Shown: positions 1 through 12,300 of the stretch, one piece after another
How positions within the stretch are numbered: position 1 is the first letter of the stretch
How the letters are laid out: each line of letters begins with the position of its first letter
Origin: Saccoglossus kowalevskii
Lineage: Eukaryota; Hemichordata; Enteropneusta; Harrimaniidae
Length of the DNA: 39,935 nt
Assembly: GCF_000003605.2 (NCBI RefSeq)
Contig: NW_003112499.1
Coordinates: 30,774 to 70,708, forward strand
Direction of reading: 5' to 3'
Notes under the pieces: generated by a model
The model's input: the letters and a program-made list of their open reading frames with translations, nothing else
Told to the model about the DNA's origin: nothing
Databases searched by the model: none
Made by a program: the position numbers and the translations under genes

Positions 1-214
1 GTATGAATAAATATTCAAAAGTTGTGAAAATTAAATCTTTCCGAAACGCGACGGAATTTCCGAAAGTTATCCGGACGCTGTTCATAGTAAGTTTAATAGC
101 ATTGAGGATAGCTCCTAAGTTTATTATTGTATGTAATACTATGGTTCACTGGATCTGTAAAATCAAATATCAACACATATTGACCAAACCCTCAAATTGA
201 ATTAATGTTCACAG
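1..214 (+). other. Partial intron upstream of the first exon seen
   Basis: The sequence before 215 ends in a 3' splice site (ttcacag at 208-214) and has no clear dynein coding match. It is taken as the end of an intron whose start lies upstream of the window. Confidence 0.6.
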
Positions 215-360
215 AGGAAGAAGATGAATATGACAAGCAGTTTGAACTACTACGAGAAGCAAATTTAAAAAGCAGACAAGTAAAAATAGAGGAAGAATTG
301 GTGACATTTAGGAAAAAAGTGGTAGACTGTAGATCCAGTTTACAACAGTCAAAAGAACAG
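215..360 (+). CDS. DNHD1: Exon 1 seen: stalk coiled coil 1 (residues 1-48)
   Basis: The exon reads EEDEYDKQFELLREANLKSR and onward to SSLQQSKEQ, rich in E, K, Q and L with heptad spacing, as expected for the rising helix of the dynein stalk. Donor is cag|gtaaac at 361. The acceptor could be after 214 or after 216 (acagag); both keep the frame open, and the true choice depends on the phase of the preceding exon, which is not in the window. Confidence 0.8.
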
Positions 361-3300
361 GTAAACATATTGCCTTCTTGTGTGTCAGTGGTTCATTGGG
401 ATTTCAAATTCTGTATGTATGTAAGGGTGCCTCTAAAGGGTAGTTGTGCGTGAAAAAGGTGAGGTGCATTTTTGACCATATGTCAGTTGCGCATACGTGC
501 AAACCAGACTTGCGCGTGACATTCTGATCTTAACCTGCGCGCAAACCAGACTTACGCGTGTCAATAAAATAGAGTGGGAACAAATGAAATGTACGAGAAA
601 ATCAGACTTGCATGTGAGCTTGCATGTGGCTAATTATATCTAATTATACACGCCAATTAAATATGGAAGTATAAAATATGTTGTGAATACGGCCAAAAAC
701 ATTGCAAAAAGTCTCACTAGTTGTCACTCCGTATTTATAAACGCGCACCACCCATTTGATTGAAGATCCTTATTGATACAATATTATACATAAGCTTTGG
801 TAAGCTTCCAAATATTGTTACAGTAAATCACGAAATACAACACAGTGTTGCACTCTGCTCATTATGATTTATGGACATGAATTAATTACAGCTGTAAATA
901 AAATGTATGTGTATCAAATAGGTCGAGAATACTAGTAAATAAAATGGCTATGAGTGTTGTTAATGTCCGGTGTTATAGCCACATGTTCTGTATTGTTTAT
1001 TTGTTTATTTTAAATAGCAACAATATTTAAATCTGTTTGCGGTGAGGCCATTGTCCAATTGAGCTTCTATTGAATGGAATCATGCGGTGTTTATAATAAT
1101 AATAATAATAATAATAACTTTATTGCATCCTTAGAAATACAATGTTTCTATCAGTTAATAGCAATAAAGATTAGTTGCGATAACTACTACTACAAAAAGA
1201 AAGTTAGTTGTTAAAAAAAGATAAAGCAAGTGTTACATATCAAATAGCATTTTTATTTCTTGATTGAAATGCATTATGAATATAGTTGCCAATCTTTTTT
1301 TGTTATTACATCATCTTTTGAAGTCATCAAGAAATTAAATTTCTGGAGATCATCCTGGGTTTCTTGTGGAAATATAATGTCTTGTATGATTTGTTGGCAT
1401 ATTACTTTATATTGTGGACATGTTTATGATGTGTGAAAGAACGACATCTTCAAGAAATGTGCTACTCAAGAGACGTTTGCCGATGACTGTGCCAGAGGTG
1501 CGATCAGTGTATACATGTTCTGTGATTCCAGAAAAAGTAGTCCTGAATAAAATAAACATATGGTATAATAACATGCTATAACGAGTCACCCAACAACACG
1601 GCAGCTCTTGGGTTGGTTTTGCGAAAATGAACTGAATACTGTGACCGCCAAATCAGCTCATCATTTCCCGAACAAGAAATAGTCAACGTCACTCCAGTCA
1701 ATTGATTGGAGTTTTTTTTACCTCCATGATTGGACTGTGTTACATTCGCAGAAAAAGTTGCGGTGCAATTACCACGCAGTAATAAAAGTTTGAGTGATCT
1801 GGGAAATAATTACGAATGATTTGTTTCAGGCTTGTTGGTGAAACTATTTATATTTGTTACAAATTATAAGTGTTTCCCTTGATGCATAATAGCATCTGGA
1901 GTAAGTCGTTCAACGTAACAAAGAACTTGCAAGTGAGTCCTCAAGTGAGTCCTCGAGGCCATTCTACACTCCCATGATAAAATGTTATTTTATTGAATAC
2001 ACAACAACAAATAAACAAGGAACTGTATGCAAGTCTAGTCCTCGAGGTGAATTTACTAGTTTGTTGCTGTTAGTTATTGATTGAACTATGTAGCCACTCG
2101 CCCTATCGACAATATAAAAAAACATAATTGATTATAATATGCCAGTTAAACAAGATTGGGTTCACATGTACCTTGAAATCTACGAACTTTCAAGAAGGCA
2201 TTCATCTCTAAACTTATCAGCGTTATGCAAAAACTGACAAAGACTGTTTCAAGTGTATGAACAGCTTCGGTCTTATAGCTACGGGGCTGTGTGTGTGTGT
2301 GTGTGTTATAGCGCGACATATACGTGACAGCCAGCGCAAAATAGAACTTGATTGGGCGATTATCAAAACATCGGTATGCCTTTGATGTGATGCCGTTTGA
2401 GACGGCGTAGTTGGACTATTCCATTGCATTTATGGGTACGTAAAAAAATGCTGTAACACTTCCATGAAATATGAATATAAAACTGAGAATGAATATTAAA
2501 AAGCCATAGTAATTATAAGTTCTGTTCATTGGTAGTTTGTTGATATTTGTTGCTGTCATGATCTTGTATTAGTAATATTAGCGTGGCGAGTGTCAGGTAC
2601 TCAGTTTATTGTTTAATGGGATGTCCCATTGCCAGTCAATTTTTCCTTGGAATATTTTACTTTTAGTTTCACCACTATAACGTTACCACGTACCAGTATC
2701 CCTCGAATATCATGTTTTGCAACAAGGATATTTTGAATGCATAACAAGATACAGTTAATTCGAAGGTTTTATAATAAGACTAGCTGACGTCGGCCGTTGC
2801 TCTTGCTGGAACGTAACCAAACTAGTGCGACGGAAATGTCGCACAATGCCTTGAACTCGCCATCTTATTTAACGATCACTGGCAAACTGTTTCCATCCAA
2901 GAAGAATCGAATAATCCCCCTCAGAGTGTCCACAAGCTCTGACATAACAGCAATAATTGTATAGTTTTAGTTAACAATGGGTTCAAAATAAAAAAACTGC
3001 ACTCTAAACTGTTCTCACGAAGGTAATTTTGGTACTGTTATCATTTATATTTTAGAGGTGTTCATTAAAAATAGATGTATCAACGAAGTTTATTGTTTTT
3101 ATAAAACCTTCAAAATAGAATCAATTTATTTATGTCAAAGGGTCAACTTGCGTGAATACAATTATAACTAAGGACGTGCCGGTACTAGTGAAATGACTCT
3201 CGAAAACTGAATGTTCTTTGTGAACTTCCACTGGGTATGGGAGAACGCAACACAAGTGCGTTGGGCAAATGAATCAATATTCACCATCTCTGCATGTTTT

Positions 3301-6300
3301 GGTGTGATTATGGAAGAGATTATTTGTCTATTTATTTTTTGCAATACATTGTCCCATGGAGGCAGCTATTATGCACCTCTGCGATTTTTCCCAGACTCTC
3401 ACTGTTGACAAATACATTGACAACTCCGAAACGTTCGACTAACGATACTTATTTATACGGGCGTATAATACTGACTTATTAATTACTCTACAACGGTGTC
3501 GATAAAGCCCATACAAACATATCACTCGCAACTTAGAATAAAGAATAAACCAATTTGTTGGGGCAAATAATTCATGTGTGTATACTCTCGATCCATTCGT
3601 ATCAAAGAGCCTGACTTGTACCTTTCAGTTGTTCTCAACTTACATTGGCACCCATGAACTGGAATAGTTCACATTAAAATTTAAAACTCAACTGAAAATG
3701 TGGTTATTTCACCGGACATTACAACACTTGTATACATTTTATTATAATATTTGATATCTCCATATTTTATTGGCATGTACAATGAGAAAGGTACATGCAA
3801 GCTCACATGCAAGTCTGATTTGCACGTACATTTCCTTTATTCCAGCTCTATTTTATTGACACGCGCAAGTCTGGTTTGCGCGCAGGTTATGATTAGAATG
3901 TCACGCGCAAGTCTGGTTTGCGCGTACTCGCAAGTGGCATACTAGTATTGACAAAAATGCGCCTCACCCTGTAGAGGCACCCTTACTTACCTCAATTCTG
4001 TCAGACACTTATGTGCAGACTATTTGCAAATTCCTCATTCTCAGGGGCTGACATCTGGGCATTTAACTGCCTGGCAACCATCATGATGAAAACAAAGGCC
4101 AAAAACCCCCAGAAAACTGTACTTTTGGATAGTTGTTGTCACTAAACTACTACTACTACTACTACTGAACATTTTAACAAGATTACCCCTACATGTATAA
4201 CATATATAGATTTGAATGCTCCGGATTACTTCAAATTTACTTTGTGCTGTTTTCTCGACTTCAGCCTTTTTTATCAGCCGGCGTTCCACAGTAGCACGCA
4301 CAGAGCCCGTAGAAATATAGAAAGTTCTGTGACGTACATTTTAGCTTCACTCCTGCAGATACAAATAATTTCAGCTACATTTCTATTTGTCTCAGGTGTT
4401 CCACTGGAAGAGCAAAGTAGACAGAGCTTGTATTGAGAGACTGCGATCCTTCCAGAACCCACCACTCATTGTACTACAAGTCATGGAAATGGTTCTGACA
4501 ATGATAGGAAAGCAAAAACCAGTCCATTATTATGACAAATTTGGCGGCAGCGATGCTAAGCTTCCTAATGAGGATGCCTCACTAATATCTGGTAGACAGT
4601 CCACTAGCTCTGGGGCTTCTAAGTCACCTACTAAAGGATGGAGAGCTGGCCAAAGTAAGCACTGCGGTCAAAACTTGCTAATACCAAAAAATGCTGCTGC
4701 TGCTACTGCTGTGTGGTTTTATCTCACCCAAGTAAAAACTTCCAACCATCTCAATTGTCATGGTACAGCTTATAATAGTTTAACCTACCAGTTCCCTCTT
4801 TTCATCACAAAATTGTCTGAACTTTCCTTCAGATGATTTGGACAAAAAAGTTTAAATTTTTGGAGTGAAAAAAAACGAAAAGTGACTTAAATTTTGTCTG
4901 TTGGCTCCAAATATAGGGTTCACTCCTAGAAATATTGAAGAATATAAGAAAAAAAGTGCAGACAAATTTTGGCGGTTAATTCTGGTGTTAAACAGGCTAA
5001 ACACCAATATACCTTAACTGGAAATGGCCGTCAAGATCTCATTATGCTAAATGACTAGTATTTTCCCTCAAATAATGTTCCATTTTTTACTGCCATCACT
5101 TTCACTGTTTCAAATACCATACTTTCCATGTCAGGGGAACAGTGGACGCAATTGTAATAGAGAATGGAACATTATTTTGAGGGGAAAACAAGCCACCCGA
5201 CTCTCTTACTTTCAATGAGAACCTGGCAGCCATTAGTAAATAGGGTCCATTGATATATGCATAATTTGTATTTTGAAATGTGTACAGCCATTCAGTACAT
5301 TGATTTATTATAATTTAAGCCACAGGCAGTGTCATCCTTCTTCACTTTATGTTACATGTTACAGAGTTGGTTGGATGGGTTTATTTGTTTGTGTACATCT
5401 AATATCACATGCATATCATCCAACAAGACTGACATCACATCATTTGGTGTCCTTCTAATCTCTATTTGGTGTACCCCTTCCCTCATGCTTCCATTTCCCA
5501 TGCTCAGATTTATCCAACTAATTTTATTACCAATTTTTATTTTGATTATATGTGTGTCAATTACCAATGTGGATACTGTGTATATTGATGTACACCATAT
5601 AAAATACATTGTAGTGTGCATATTATAAGATATAAATATTGAAAAACATTACATCCATATTTTCTCTATTAGAAGCGCATTCATGTAATCCTGAATCAAA
5701 CAGTATTTTCGCACATACACTCTTTTCTGTGATGTGTTACTGATAGAATATTATGGTACACAACATAACACTCAACATACAGTATACACTATAGTGTAAA
5801 ACTCACCTTTTCTGAAACACAATGGATAATAAGTAAATGCAGTAGTGTTTAGGATTGGGCAGTACAGCCAGTGCATGCATGGCATTTATACATACATGAT
5901 TGCATCCTAATGCATGTATGCATGTCATAGTGTTTGTTGATATTCACTGTAAGGTTTCTCTGTGGTACATTCACCAAGGATACACATACATTTCTGAAGT
6001 TGTTTCAACTGAACACATGTGTATTATATTCATGCACAGATGGTTGATTTCTTTGAATCCACCTTCGACTGTGACAGCAGCTTGTCGAATTTCAATTCAG
6101 TTACATATTATTTTTTTCTAACTACCGGTAGTCTCATTCCAGCAATGAGAATTTTGTAACTGAGAAAATAAAATTCACCAATCTTCTACTAAATATGTTT
6201 CCAATAAAAAAAAAACACTTTTATCCTTGTTGTATGTACATATGATGTCATTGACACACCAGTCACACACACACTACGTAAACTGTAAATTTCACTTCTA

Positions 6301-9300
6301 CTCTAGGTTTTGATCACAGATTGCCACAGTTATGTATCCTCGGGCAGCTTTGTATCATGTCAGTCAACTATTTCATATACATACCATGTTTCCCTCTCCA
6401 GCTGCAATTCGTTGTTTTGTTTTTATCACTGATATTTTTTTTTTATTTGCCCTCCTCCCCCAACTTCCTGTAACAACTATTAACATTTTATTGACTCGTG
6501 ATCCTTATTAACAGAAGATACTGCTACCAGTGGTTACCAGCGTAAGTTGTTTATCTTACATCTCATATCATCATCACACTTAATTCTTCTTCTAATACAA
6601 ATTAAAAAAGAAATTAAAATGAATCATAAGGATTCTGGGTTGAACAATGTGTTTGATTCAATAAGGCCAGATGTCATATTGATGTGAAAAACTTGATGAT
6701 AAGCAAACATCCCTATCAATCTGCAATAGTGGTATATTTTCTCAGTAGAATAATATGAAGACAAACTACAGCAATTACAAGGGTGTATGTAGAGATTCAG
6801 TAATAGTGTATTTTACATAAACATCTTTCAGAAAACAAGATATCTCTGGGGACCTGTCATCAAGTGTTTCTAAATACTGTATTTGCTCTATTAGAAGCAC
6901 CATAGTTAATATAATATATAATGGTGATGGTTGCTACAGTTAGACTGAGATGTATTAAAGTATTAGAATCAGCTCTGTAGAAACTGTGCTGATTTGCTAC
7001 CCACACATCTCAGTCTCTCTGTAATATCTGGTTTTCATTGTAAGGTGCTATAGGATGGTTGCACTTTATACATGCCTCTATGGCAGTGTGTTTCTAATAG
7101 AGGAAATACAGTATAATCCTGTAAAAGAAAAAGAAATACAAAACAGCCAAACATAATCACTATAAGAATAGTATTTTAATATGCATGAAACTAAGAATTA
7201 TTAATAAAAGTACATGTAACTGCATGTGCATTATTATTGGAATGTTGGTGATGTTGTGTTTATATTGATTTTAATATTTCTTATATATTTGCATGATATT
7301 AAATGTTTTTTTCACGTGGTGTAATGTGTTTGCATCTTATAGGAGATGATTATAGGGCTAGAAAATGTAAGTGGCTTCAAATAAGAACACCTGCTATCAC
7401 TGATATATTATATACTGCTAGTAATTATTGTTTGTGGTGGTTTAATATATTATGCACTGATATGTGTCACATGAATTGCTGAGTTCAGTACACTGGCTCA
7501 TTACACTTGTTACTCAGTTTTGTTCAAATGTATATGCACAGATTACAGTTTGCAATACATACAATAAGTCATGCCTGTAGCAATGAAACTATTCTGACAC
7601 TTATATAGATGTATACATTGGTAATCAACCTTTTCACCACCAGACTTTCCCATCCAAATTTGTCTGCACTCTTTTCTGATATTCTTCAATATTTCTGGAA
7701 ATAAATTCTAATTTTGAAGCCAACAGACAAAATTTGCGTCAATTTTAAGTTTTTACTAAAAAATTTGGCTATTTTTGTCCAAATATACCGAAAGAAAGTG
7801 CAGACTATAAACAGGACTATTTTGTTAATTTGTGATGAAAAGAGGGATATGGTGGAGAAAAGTTAATGTTGCTGTATTCTCTTGTTTATTTGATAGAGAA
7901 TTGTTTATATCCATCTATTGTATGTGTTTTGACTCTTGAGGACATAACTTATTTATTGTATTACTTTAATTTTATGTGATCATACAGTAATTATGTCTAT
8001 AGTTTGTTTAGTGGGGTAATTCTGTTTGCTAGATTTTGTTGTATATCCTGTATATACCAGTATATATATATATATATGTATGTATGTGTGTGTGTGTGTG
8101 TGTGTAAGTGATTTTGTGGTGACAGGGGTATGTATGGAACCAACTTTAGCAAAGTACATGTGAATTGCATTGGCCGTAATTTGTGAAAAGTAGTTGGTTG
8201 TAAAGTGTACCATATGCAAGCACTAAAACTAGCGAGTATGGGGAATAAATATAACAAGTACAGATAACACACATAACATATATATTGCAATAATATGTGT
8301 AGACCCTAATAGTTTCATTTTGGTCACTATGGTGTGAAGTTCATGAGTGATAATGACAGATTTCACAGTCTGTCAGATTCTGTATTGTCTAAAATCCTAG
8401 CTTCATTTATGCACTGACCATGGTTAATGAGATAATTGATTGTTTAATATCTCCTTCTTTAAACTATGTATGTAACCTTGTATGTGTAGAATTGTCTTCA
8501 ATATTTAAAGTAGGTTTTGAGTGTATATGTCATGATTGTGATCAAAGTTTAGTTGGTGTTGGCCTACAGAGCTGCTCAGTGATATCACCAAGTTACTCAG
8601 TGATGTCACTAAGTTACTCAGTGATGCCAACAAGTTACTCAGTGATACACCAAGTTACTCAGTGATACACCAAGTTACTCAGTGATATCTCAAGTTACTC
8701 AGTGATATTTCAAGTTACTCAGTGATATTTCAAGTTACTCAGTGATATCACCAAGTTACTCGGTGATATCACCAAGTTACTCGGTGATATCACCAAGTTA
8801 CTCAGTGATATCTCAAGTTACTCAGTGATATCAACAAGTTACTCATTGTGGACTTTATTTCCGTGAACTATACCTCCTACACAAGCACTGTGAACAAGCA
8901 ACTGTATTGATCAACCTGAACTTGTATCTAACTTTACTTATTAACTGCCTAACTTTGGTAACTTTCCTTACCTGACAATTGACTAACAACTCTTGCCTAA
9001 AATAACCATAATTTCAATGAATAGTTTGCCTAACTCAGCGGATTATTAAATTCAAGGGTGTATAAATAATACCTGGGAATTGTAATCTACAACTCCACAA
9101 CTCTACAACAGCCTAACTCCACAATTGCCTAACTTAGCAGGCAAAAAACACTGAATATTAAATTAGCTTTGCAGACTCTAATTATACTATCTATTTACAC
9201 AATGCAGGTGCAGCGATAAACGGTTGCAGTAATCAGTCGCAGATATTTTCTATTTCACCTTCACACACTTCTCACTAATGTACTGTGTATGTATGTACTG

Positions 9301-12300
9301 TTGCTTACTTATTTGTAATGCCAAACAGATATAAGTTGGGTTCCTTCTAACACTCACTACTGCATACCAAACATAAACTACTGATGCACAGCCAGCATAA
9401 TGCATAAAATAATCACAATAAATCTATAAACCATTTATCAGCACTGACCTGAATTAAGTAATGAACTTCTCCACTGTGCAGCTAAGAAGGATGAAGACAA
9501 GGAGAGAAAAGCAAAATGGAAACAGATTCAGATCATCTTGAATGACTCTGTAAAGTTTGTAGATATGTTGCACAATGTTAGATGGGAAGATGGCATAGAT
9601 GATGATGTGCTTGCCGGGGTAGAGTATTATTTGCCACGGAGTAAAGAAGGTGATGGAGTCACTGGTGAAGGATCGTTACTGGATGTACCAGGTAAGTAGA
9701 CTATATTTATGGCTAGGATTATTAAATTCGTCCTTGTAAAAAGAAATATTTTTGTTTCAATGTTGTTGGTTTTTTTCATACAGGAAGCTCATCTCTGCCT
9801 GATTCCAAGAAAAGAACACTATCTCCTAGCAACTCTGGTGGTATAACAATTGCTGCAACACGGTACAGCTCTGAGGATGCAGGCACCTTGGTTGCCTACA
9901 CATGTGCCATTGTGGAGTACTCACATAAATGTGGCCCTCTCAGGGAAGCACTGCGCAAACTTGATGACTTGGAAAAAGAGAAGGAAGAGAACGAGAGACT
10001 GCAGAGAGAGCGAGAAGAGCGAGTAAGTCATAAACATTTGGTTTTGGTGAGTCACACTGTAACAATTCATTCAAAAGTTGAGCATACTGTACTCTGAGAT
10101 TATTTTTATAATTGGAGTCTAAGGCAATATGTGAAATATTTGATGGTCTGAATTACTTCATGAGTGATGAAAATCATTTATAAATTTAACGTTTTTAGTT
10201 GATCAAGTATTTCACATCATTGTCGAGCCTCAATAAAGCATTTTTAATAATCTCAGAGTGCAACTTTAAAACAGCAACTTTTTTATAAATACTGCTCAAA
10301 GCCGATATGAATGGTAAATAGCTGCGTCAGCAGTCAATGTGTTAACTTGCTCTATGGCCAGCACATATAAAGTGAGCTGTCAGGTGACAAGCATGTACTT
10401 TGACCCTGGATGACTGTACATGTATGTACCTATACTTTAAAATAGTTTCATTTTTTCATTTGGAATATTATATTCACTGAAGGGATGATTCAGTGAAAAT
10501 ACCTTTTTTCCTGTTTTACATTTAACTTGTCAAAAATATTGAAAATAAATTCCAAACGAAACACTCAAAAAGTCTTTTCAGCAAAAATTAATTCCAGCTG
10601 AAATAAAGTATTTTACAGTATTCCACATGGAGTAGATTATTGCTGACTGTAACTCAACTTTTGAATGTCTTGATAGATCATAGTTTTATAACCATTTAGA
10701 ATTTGTGTGCGGGAACTGTCCTAATAGGCACAAAGAATTCATAGTATAATAGTAGATTATTTTGCAACTGTACTTTATAGACACAGGTGGAGGTGATATA
10801 ATGGCATGTTAGAACAAGAGTGTGACATTGTATAGTATACCTTACCTGAAATCACTTGATTTTAAATGATACAGTACACTATATATTGAAATGTCTGTAA
10901 AGTCAGGTTGTGTAGTTTTTAACAGCATTCTTTGCAACCACTATACATCAAGTTATGTTACATTCATTGCATGACATATAGCATGCCTTCTTTTTCTACT
11001 ATTCTCTGCATCTGACAAAATCTGACATATTTTGAGTCAACACTGCATGTACATATCACAGTAGAACCCAGAATATTGTTATAACACAGTGGATCATTTA
11101 GTTATAGTGTGAATATTATACAAACAATCCTGTACCCATAGCAATCACTGACTGCTGTATAAAATTCATTTTATATCTTGGCTCAATAATAGTCAATCAT
11201 CTGATAATTTGGAATCATTGTGGAAAGACCCATATATCTGTCATTCAATAAGACTAGAAGAACTCTCTGTAACTGCAAAAAGGAGATCAATTGGGTCACG
11301 TTTCGGCAATTGCCAGCTGTCAATCATACCTAGTTATTTACCAGTTCTTTATCGACTTTGATTGATATCAATGGAAGTGATATCTGCCAATTATTTACCT
11401 TTGTATGGCTTACAAGACAAGATGTGCCTCGTTTATGGTCAAATTAAAAACATATTGTATTTATGGTTTTCTGCATTTTGCATGGTCTGTGGATTTTTGC
11501 ATGCATGTAATTTAAATTTGGTCTTGATAGCATTATTTTTGTTAATGCATGGAAATATATAAATATATTTAATATTGTGATGTAATTTATATTGATTTTG
11601 TATTTCTTTCTTCTGTATTGATTTGTTTTTACATACAAACATTACACACATTTTCCTCCGTACATTCTTCTAAAAAAAAATGCTGCATGGCTTTTCTCGT
11701 TGTCGTCACCATCACCATCACGTTGCTGGACATGTGTATATGTGTTTACATTCGCCGTGTAGGGTGAATCGCCGTCATCGGTAAGATTGCTTTCAGCTGA
11801 ATGACCATTTAGTTACCATTCATGATATGTGTGTATGTATTTGCTTCTATATGTATTAGTTTATTTATTGCTTCCCTGTGTAGAGCACAATTTAATAAGA
11901 TAGGATGTTAATTATTAAATCTTAATGACTTAACTTAATGTGATGTGATTGATCCTGGTGTTATAATGATGTAATTATTCTTTATAAAATGATAATGTCA
12001 ACATTATTATAATTTTATATTGATAACAAATTGATAAATAAGAATCTAATTTTATATATAAGATCAAAGCCTACTCATAAATGAAAATACCCAAAATTTA
12101 TTTATTTTGCAATAAATTGTACTCTTGGATAATGTGAGACTATTGACTTAAACAAATTGAGGGTCACCAGCCTAATTTGAAAAAAATAATTGTTGTATTT
12201 TGATGAATGGTGACAATTATAGCGTACCAGACATCATACCATATCTCAAATTGTTGCTTAGTAAACAAATTAGAGATCCTTGGGTACTTTTAGTTTTGTT

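Larger units (their letters stand above)
424..3983. mobile_element. Non-autonomous DNA element with ~200-bp terminal inverted repeats
   Basis: The left end (about 424-640) and right end (about 3776-3983) are inverted copies. Both start agggtgcctct from the outside and both hold two copies of a gcgcaaaccagacttgcgcg-like subrepeat followed by tcaataaaatagag. A TA flanks each end (422-423 and 3984-3985), fitting a TA target duplication. No ORF above about 70 codons lies between the arms, so I see no transposase. The left arm has an extra ~16 bases near the tip and there are scattered mismatches, which suggests an old insertion. It sits 63 bases after the exon 1 donor and makes up most of that intron. 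Confidence 0.75.

Noticed and set aside
3-200. 65-codon open frame and a possible exon ending at ata|gtaagt near 86
   Set aside because: The frame has no dynein match, no convincing acceptor precedes it, and coding evidence is limited to a slightly higher GC content.
7980-8290. Minus-strand frames with HTHTHT and YIYIYI runs
   Set aside because: They are translations of the TA/GT microsatellite.
11690-11785. GC-richer patch with caccatcaccatcac and a gtaaga donor-like site at 11780
   Set aside because: No frame fits between exons 5 and 6 without a stop or a match to the family. The histidine-codon run looks like chance.
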